From contig JAJEKV010000006.1 of NCBI GenBank assembly GCA_021234155.1, positions 27,805,754-27,869,753 on the forward strand: a DNA stretch of 64,000 bases. The letters run 5' to 3'. Made by a program: the position numbers and the translations under genes. Under the pieces are notes generated by a model, which did not search any database, was not told where the DNA came from, and worked only from the letters and a program-made list of their open reading frames with translations. Source of the stretch: Isoetes taiwanensis. Taxonomy: Eukaryota > Streptophyta > Lycopodiopsida > Isoetales > Isoetaceae. Of this stretch, positions 56,904-64,000 are shown in pieces. The number at the start of each line of letters is the position of its first letter. The stretch's first letter is position 1.

Positions 56904-57419
56904 GTGGCGTTTGGGGAAGCCGTACGTGCATATGGAGTTGCCCTTGGCCTTTGTTGTATAGTCTCGGCCTTTCCCACATGCATCCCCTTTTCACGGGGGT
57001 GTTGCGGGCTTGGGATCATGTCGTGTGCTCTTCGGCTAGATTATGCCTCAGTTTATCACCACTCTTCTCCTTTCTTGTGGGTTCCTCTACCCCCTGCGCA
57101 CTTGCCCTTGGCTGCCACCGTGCATGCTCGGACGCAAGCCCATTGGAGGCGAGCTGCTGTGCTCATCTTGGAGGATTGGTATTGGGGTGGTCAGCTAGCT
57201 TCGTGGGAGTTCTTTCGAGCTCGCTTTCGCCTGAGGAGCAGTGACCGGGCTACCTGGGAACAAGTGGCGGGGAGTATTCCGCTACATATACCTATAGTCC
57301 CTCAGGATGATGTGGTGGTGCAGGTTTGGAAGGTTCATCCGGATGTTGTGTCTTCTTGTTTTGTGCGGTCTTGTTACCGGGTGCTGGCTATTCATGACAC
57401 ACTACCCCCCAATTGCTAA
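56904..57419 (+). CDS. Retroelement-like ORF fragment, 171 codons
   Basis: An open frame with a Trp-rich second half: RTQAHWRRAAVLILEDWYWG, ARFRLRSSDRATWEQVAG, and QDDVVVQVWKVHP followed by FVRSCYRVLAIHDTLPPN. The pattern 'D-D-x-V-x-x-W-x-x...F-x-V-(K/R)-S-x-Y' resembles the region between the RT and the C-terminal zinc finger of plant L1 elements. There is no RT upstream. It may be an exon or remnant; function is not asserted. Confidence 0.35.
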   Translation: MAFGEAVRAYGVALGLCCIVSAFPTCIPFSRGCCGLGIMSCALRLDYASVYHHSSPFLWVPLPPAHLPLAATVHARTQAHWRRAAVLILEDWYWGGQLASWEFFRARFRLRSSDRATWEQVAGSIPLHIPIVPQDDVVVQVWKVHPDVVSSCFVRSCYRVLAIHDTLPPNC

Positions 57420-58631
57420 ATTGGTATATCTTACAATCTGATTATTTGATGTGATCTTGAACTTGCATTTCATCATTAAGAATTGTTCCCAACTTGCCTT
57501 TGGGCTATTTCATGAGACATGAAAGATCTATTGTTTGAGGCACTAACATTAAGACTAGCTCACGGTGCAACAACTTAAACCGTATAGATAGAAAGGATAT
57601 ATATATATGATGCTTACTATCATGAACAATGTTCTTGTTCAGTCTTTCAACAAGTGCTTCTTTCTGTAGAGGAGGCCACGTACTAAGCTTAGAATCTGAA
57701 CAACTGTCAGATGAATCTTAAAATCCTACACCCCTTTATCTTAAGAGTTGTCTAAAATATGAGAGGACCACTGTCTGGATTAGAAGATCTTTTAGAACTT
57801 CGTCTAATCCTGATATTCCCATATGCATAAGAAAGATTCAAAGTAAGATTAGTACAGAGTTACACTACTCTATTGGAGTGAAGAGATAAAATAAATCTTT
57901 AATTAGCTTAGTCTATCTGCAACAAAGGAAGTTGTACGCTTGTTTGAGATGGGATTTTGGAGAAGAGCTCATTCAATATAGATAAAAGCCTCTTGTATAC
58001 TCAAAACATTATCTATACTTGGATTTTGTAAAATAGTGCAGTAAAATCTTATTTGCGTCAGCATAATGCTAGTTTTAGTGCAGTAGAATCACCTGCATCC
58101 ATTTAATCCCCTGCTAAGGTGAATTTTTCTACTGTTGTATAATCAAGTGAACCTTTCTAGTATTGTATAACCAAGTGTCCAAAGGAGTTGAACCGGATAA
58201 GAAGTGTTAGGCCAACATGGGTTTCCAAATAAATGTCGATGTAAGAAGCTGGGGATCTCTAGACTTGGGAAGCATACTGCTTATACTTTGATCTGCTATA
58301 AATAATTTTCTGTTTCATATGGAACTCATGCACATGCAAAGAAATCTGCGCATAGCTTCCCATTCTGAGATTTTGTTGTAGCCAAACACAGGTTCCATGA
58401 GCACCCTGCAGACCAAGTGGCTTCCTTTTGTGTATCTCTATAGAACCAAATAACCTCTCTACTCCAAGTTTGTCACGCCAGAGATACAAATCTCAATAAT
58501 TTCTCCCATTCTAGGAGGGTCATATTCAACGACCTAGAGAGTGCAGAGATGTGCTTTTGGAGGCCAAGGCTTTGAGTTGTGAGAGCCAACTAATCTGGCT
58601 CAAAATCCACATCATTTTATCATCTTAACAA
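57420..58631. other. Unassigned DNA with CAG-rich patch
   Basis: No gene confirmed. A minus-strand frame at 58,259-58,489 (76 codons, LWRDKLGVERLFGSIEIHKR) has gene-like composition but no partner exons that join in phase. Confidence 0.35.
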
Positions 58632-58909
58632 TCTACTTTTATTGCAGCTCAAGCGCCTTCACAACTTCAACAGCTGCTAAGCCTAAAAAATAATGACACG
58701 CTAGTAAAAAACTGGGGCTTCTGTAAAACTGCATCGTCCATGGTTGCAAGAGCTTGAAGATAGTCTTCTCCGTATCTGCACTCTTCTGTTGCCCTAAAGA
58801 AGCTTGAGTGAAACTCCGGCATACTATCTACTCTACTTTGCCTATGCAGGATACAACCATGAACAGGGAAAGCCGATAGATGACGGAGATTGAAAAACCA
58901 TAGCTGCAT
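58632..58909 (-). pseudogene. Small unrecognised protein gene, one frameshift
   Basis: From ATG at 58,909: MQLWFFNLRHLSAFPVHGCI, then MPEFHSSFFRATEECRYGED and YLQALATMDDAVLQKPQ. After a T-run near 58,685-58,690 the sense frame shifts by one and continues LGLAAVEVVKALELQ to a TAA at about 58,632. The whole would be about 90 residues. The T-run suggests a homopolymer error. No family recognised. Confidence 0.4.
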
Positions 58910-59324
58910 GGTGTGGAAGGTTGAGTGATGGGGTGCCTATGTGTATAGGCTAGAATTGCACGAAATCGTGCACCTCGGTTAAGGCAACTCTGCTAATCAC
59001 CTAAAATAGACAAAAAAAAAGTTGTAATGATTTAGAACACAATAACTTAAGATTTAAGGCTCTGATTTAGGCGACTTTGATTTTGATGGGAAGATATCAT
59101 CCTGCCCTACAATTCAGGTGAAAAACACCTTTTTAAGACAAGGGCATTTTTGCAATTTTGCAAATATAGAGGGGTATTTTTACAAATTTCCCCATTAATT
59201 TACATCTCTTATGGCAAACAATCATACTACATTAATAATAAAAATGAGCTGTAAACAAAATAGCCACTCTTATGAAAAGAGCATTACATTGTCAATCACC
59301 CCCAAAGACATCTTCAGCTAAAAG
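58910..59324. other. Flank with one MULE-like terminus
   Basis: AAGGGCATTTTTGCAATTTTG and AATTTCCCC near 59,140-59,195 match the terminus of the MITE at 5.4 kb. The opposite end was not found. Confidence 0.4.
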
Positions 59325-60423
59325 TTCATGTAAGCCTTTGTCGATTAGTTCATGTAAGCCTTTGTGAACTGCTGCAAACTCAAGTGGTTAATGGTTTTGC
59401 AGGTTCAATTCCTATGACTTTCTCTAAATTTGGTTGCTACTTAACAATATGTTTCTTGCTGGACTTTACCATTCCTGTGAACTAATACTTGTTGAATCCA
59501 TGTAAGACTAATAGTTCATGCAAGACTTTGCTGTTTTGCAAGACTCTGATTTGATATGACACTGAATTTGGCAGTGTTTTGGTTTATGTATACTGTCTTA
59601 TATGTAACTTGGGTTTGGAAAGGCTTTCATATTCATGCTTGCTCAATAACCAAGTTTACTCGACTTTAATCTTAAACAGATGGTTATTTAGTTGAACAAG
59701 TTGGAACTTTAGAAGTCATAAGTAACAGATGGGAATTTTTAGCAATGGAACCATATTAACAATTAGGGACCCAGGCACGAAAAACAGATGGGTTTTTTAG
59801 CATCTAAAGTTCAATGACAGTTAGAAAGTCTGGCACCAAAAAAAAAAACAGATAACATTTTTGAGCAATGGAAACTCGTGTACAATTAGAAACTTGAGCC
59901 CATGCAATACAACTCGAGAAATGAAGAGACAAGTGTATTCAGCTTACACTTAAACATGATCATTGACAATGATCATTGACAGCTTAAGACAATGGTATTC
60001 AGATTACACTTAAAATGCATTGAAGGATATACTGAGAAAGCAGATAAAAAGAATGTACATACAGCATGCATGCAATTAGACATTAGATTACATGTTCCCA
60101 AAAACTTTCAGAGTTTCAGAAAAAACTCAGAATGGTGAATATATTTAAAACATTGAAGAATAGACAAGAAATAGACAAGAAGTTACATCAAAAGGAAATA
60201 GACAAGATCTGTAATGTACGGACATCAGAAGGAAATAGACAAGAAATACATGACATTGAAAGCAGATTTTATATTATATATACTCCCAAAAACAACCGTC
60301 ACTTAGACGAATTTACAAAAGACCTGTTCATAGCAGGCATGTTATGGAGATGAGTTATGGAGATTCATATACATGGTCGAGAAAACAAAAGCACAACATT
60401 GAAAAAAAAAACACAGGGGTATC

Positions 60424-60690
60424 CTAGGCACGTCCAGCAGGCGGCATCCTGAGCTCCATATGCAGGTCATTGCCATGAGCTTGAATCACCATCTCCAGAA
60501 GGCGCTCATGGTCTGAATGAAGGCGGTCTAGCCACTACTGAACCTTTTCAGAAACTACAGCTCCTTTTCGAACTAGGCGCTCCACCTCCACACAAGAAAA
60601 TCTGGCGACATACTTGATCCTCTTGCCCGGCTGGCTAGAACTCACAGATTCGTCCATGGGAACTCTGGCGGTGATCTTGATTCTGGCCAT
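60424..60690 (-). CDS. Small accessory ORF of transposon T, copy 2
   Basis: From ATG at 60,690 the frame reads MARIKITARVPMDESVSSSQ, then PGKRIKYVARFSCVEVERLV and RKGAVVSEKVQ. A TAG follows at 60,535-60,537, then WLDRLHSDHERLLEMVIQAH and LHMELRMPPAGRA to the final stop, 88 sense codons in all. Copy 1 has GAG at the TAG. Copy 1 CAAGAGTGG and copy 2 CAGTAGTGG both derive simply from CAGGAGTGG, so the stop is probably false. The second half is predicted helical with Leu/His heptad-like spacing. No family recognised. It lies downstream of the transposase on the same strand. Confidence 0.5.
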
Positions 60691-61999
60691 TTTCGTTCTG
60701 ATTGTGGTGGGTATGGTTATGGGAATTGGAAGGAAGATGAAGAGCTCGATTCCAATCGAGTGCAATGGAGTGCATGCATACGACATTCAATGTTCATCTA
60801 AAAGGCGTGCCATGCAATCAATGCCTTGGCACAAACAGATTTTTTTTTTTTTTGGTTTACTATTGTTGGTTTAGGGTTGTGCATGTTGGTGAACTATTGG
60901 TCACATTTGTTAATGGTCACATTTGTTAATCTTTATGAAGTTACCATATAAACTTTATGAACCATAAACTTTATCAAAAATTGAACCATAAACCTTATAA
61001 GTGAACTTTATGAAGTTTATGGTGAACCTTGAACCCCCTTATGGTCACATATGTTAATTTTATGAAGTTTATGGTTTAAAATTGGCAAAACAATGTGCTA
61101 GTTCATATGCAAAGCAATGGTCACAATATTATGCTTAAGCAATGTTCATTATACAAAGCAATGGTCACAATTATGTTTAATATGGTCACAATTTTTGCAA
61201 AGCAAGTGCATGTTCATATGCAAAAGCAATGGTCACAATTTTGCAAAGCATAAATAGCAATGTTCATTATGCAAAGCAATGGTCATAATTAAGTTTATTA
61301 TGGTAACAAGTATTATGGAAACTTAGAATTGTTTTTGAAGTTTGATGTTCATACAAGTATTGCAATTGAAAATCCAAAAAGGGAGTTTAGGGTTGAAACC
61401 TTGTATTGATTTGCTCTAAAATTCTGCCGTAATGGGTCTCAAAGGGTGGGTGAGGAATGGATCCCCATGGCGAGGATTGGGCTCTCACCATGAGGACCCA
61501 ATCCAACATAAAATTGGAGACACTTAACTTATATGCCTATTTCTTTTAAGACACAAGCATGTGGGATATTTCGACCACTACGGCTATTTAGGGTTTAGAA
61601 CAACCTAGGGAAGGGCAGTGAGATGGGTTTGAACTTCGCCATGTGCTTGTGTTAACTGGCCATTGATTGTGAAGTTCAAATAAAAACACGATATATTTTG
61701 ATATACTTGACTTCATTTTGATATTACGGCTGCTCTAAAATTACGTGTCGATGTGAGCTTAATCCCAAGAATTTGATACAAATTTCTGCACAAGATGGTT
61801 GATACAAAATTTGATACAAAATTTGATATAAGAATCTGATACAAGAATTTGATACAAAATTACGCACAAGATGGTTGATACAAAATTTGATACAAGAATT
61901 TGATATAAGAATTTGATACAAAATTGCACAAGATGGTTGATAAAGTTTGAGATTCATAGAAATCAGATAACAATATACGGGTTCAATTCTTTCTCTCTT

Positions 62000-64000
62000 G
62001 CTTCTCCACTCATTTAGTTTATTCATTCCCATTCGATTGACCAAGCCGTTGTCGACGTCTCTTCATAGAAATTTGCCATTGCATCATGCAAAATTGGGAG
62101 AAACGTCTTGCCACATTCTCTTCATGTCTTGCTAGCACTCCCCTATAGAACCATTGTCCCATTTGGACCAATGGATTGGATTGACGAAGTTAGATTCTTC
62201 TTTGCCTCGTTGAGTCTTCCTATTGAAAACCATCTTGGCTTGCTTATGTGATTTTCCATGCCTTGTGTGTTCCATATGGCCAAGCTGCCATATCTATCGC
62301 AAACCAAGGCCCGTATGTGCAAAAATTATATGCACATAATGTGTAACCGGCTCTCCCCCCATGCATCTATGTATGCCTTTGTAAATGCATTAAACGGCTA
62401 TTTTCGAATTCCGGCTTACATTTGTGATAAAATCTTATTTACGCAACAACAAATTTAAGTTGGACAAGGTATTCCATGCATGCCTTTTTCCTAGTTCTTC
62501 CATTAGTGGTTACATTCCATCTCTGCATCTACAAGTTTTTCCCAAAGTCCCATATATACCTACCTTGGCACTTTCATTGCATAGAAAGTGCTTGCCCTCT
62601 CACCTCCAATAGACACCTTGGTCGGGCAGGAGCTTCTTCCATTGGAGGACTGTTTAGTATCCTTTTCCACTTCACACATCCACCATGCAATCCTGCGGTT
62701 GATAAGGCACCTCCTCTCCACTCGTTCAATAGCTTCTTTCCGTTTGCTTCTCATCCTTAATGTTTCGAGACAAAGCACTCGGAAGCCAAATCATCTTTTC
62801 TACTATCCTAACAAGAGCTTTTGGCCGTACAAATGTGAACTCTATCCAAGGGAATAGGCAAAATTGGGATCAGATCTTTTATCCTTCAGGTGTCTATCGA
62901 GGAGCTAAACTCTGAATTACATTTGAGAGTACTCTTTGAGGGGCCATTTTGTTTCTTTCAAAGTCTGCAAACAATACAAGCACATTCGAGAAGTCTTTGC
63001 AGGAGAAGACCTAATATTATACATGGCTTTCTCGGTCTTCAAATCGATGGTGGAAATTAATCAAAATGAACCAAAACCTTCAACACAAACCTTCTTACCT
63101 TTATTATTATAGCCGTCCACAAGCATAGGTATACATATACGCTCAAAGACCCATTTCAGCACTTCATTATTCTCCTTACGAACTTGGAAAAGGCCCAACC
63201 ACCACGTATGATCCCTTGATTGGATTGAAAACCACTCTGGTCTCTATCCTTCCTCTTTAACATTTTTTTTGTTCATAATCTGCAGCAAATGCCCGATTTA
63301 TGAGTGTCAAAGACACCCCTTTCATACTTGACTTTGTGGTTGAGTTCCATTTCATCAAGCTTCAAACAAACCTCCAAACCGGCTTTGTTGTGAATGCTAT
63401 CTTCATGTATATTATAGAAAACTACCATAAATTTCAGAATGCTCTCCAAGTCAAACCACAAATTATTTCTCTCATGGAGACTTATAATTTTGTTGTCATT
63501 AGGGATACCTTTTTACATCTTGGCCCTGAAATAGTGAATGGTGCTTCACACTTAATCGAGTGCATTCCTCCAAGGATCTCTTCAACCATGGTGTTTCTCC
63601 CTTGCAATGACAAGATTAGGATGGTGTGGCCTTGGAACCATAACTTTATTTGTCCCAACCATGTTCAATGCATCCGAGGAATTGCTTGAAGAGCAAACCT
63701 ATAAGCCCATACTAATTGTGTTAATCACATACATTTTGAATTTTATTTGCATCCATTTTAGAACTCACCTCTATAAAGAAGCATGTCCATAAAGCATTTT
63801 TCAGACTCAAATTCTCTTATTGAATTTAACATTGAAATGATTTCTTCTTTTTGTGGCAATACTTTTACAATGTTGCCAACATTCTTCCCCTCACACCCCT
63901 TCTTTCCCTTACTTCATTAATTTTGTTTCATAGCATAAATTCTCCTTCGAGGGCAGCCCAAGATTAATATTAAAAGCGTTTCATTGGCTTGAACTCTTTT
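62000..64000 (-). pseudogene. Transposase-like gene of transposon T, copy 2 (partial)
   Basis: Same blocks as copy 1 where readable: LWFDLESILKFMVVFYNIHE, KLDEMELNHKVKYERG, ERASTFYAMKVPR, and NKLNEWRSKRER near 62,000. The G-M-E-K-S-H block is present in shifted frames near 62,255-62,280. Comparing the two copies corrects some frameshifts, since breaks often differ between them. The N-terminal coding part lies outside the window. Confidence 0.45.

Larger units (their letters stand above)
59325..64000 (-). mobile_element. Unfamiliar DNA transposon T, copy 2 (runs off the window)
   Basis: Aligns with 48,274 to about 52,950 at an offset of about 11.05 kb, including the SINE-like head, small ORF, AT-rich repeats, minisatellite and transposase-like region. 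The 5' part of the element lies beyond the window. The two copies are close in sequence, so the duplication or the two insertions are fairly recent. Confidence 0.65.

Overview
The window is nuclear DNA from a land plant with a large, transposon-filled genome. Evidence: GT-AG introns, a plant-specific DUF761 membrane-protein gene, an RBP45/47-type RNA-binding protein fragment, and plant-type LINE, LTR, Helitron and MITE remains. A DIRS-like retroelement and very low gene density would suit a fern, lycophyte or gymnosperm, but the sequence does not name the species. There is no bacterial, organellar, rRNA or CRISPR content.

Layout. 1-5.4 kb: unassigned DNA with a possible terminal coding exon and a SINE-like repeat. 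5.4-9.4 kb: a 1.1-kb MULE-like MITE and an L1 3' end. 9.6-14.5 kb: a CATGCA-rich patch, then dispersed repeat R1 split by a LINE with a TTCC tail. 15.2-16.1 kb: two ~445-bp tandem units. 16.9-20.7 kb: a 3.76-kb hAT-like element with two mirrored arrays of four palindromes spaced 42 bp. 22-24.4 kb: a DIRS-like retroelement. 24.4-26.1 kb: a foldback element. 26.2-30 kb: a longer copy of the same LINE. 30.3-33.9 kb: a gene fragment, a 1.25-kb polypyrimidine tract inside a split R1, and two TIR elements. 35.8-37.2 kb: Helitron helicase. 38.2-39.1 kb: the DUF761 gene. 42.3-44.8 kb: Ty3/gypsy remains and an actin fragment. 46.8-48.0 kb: an unrecognised four-exon gene encoding 321 aa. 48.3-54 kb and 59.3-64 kb: two same-strand copies of an unfamiliar DNA transposon. 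Between these copies lie an L1 RT fragment, a TRIM element and a retroelement-like ORF.

Only two genes read cleanly: the DUF761 gene and the four-exon gene. Nearly everything else is mobile DNA, much of it nested.

A caution governs the reading. The two copies of the duplicated transposon differ mostly where one has CAG or CTG and the other has something odd. In the Helitron, two expected CTGG sites both read CATG, making two stop codons in one ATP-binding loop. I infer systematic base-calling error at methylated CHG sites, so many apparent stops and frameshifts in the transposons may not be real.
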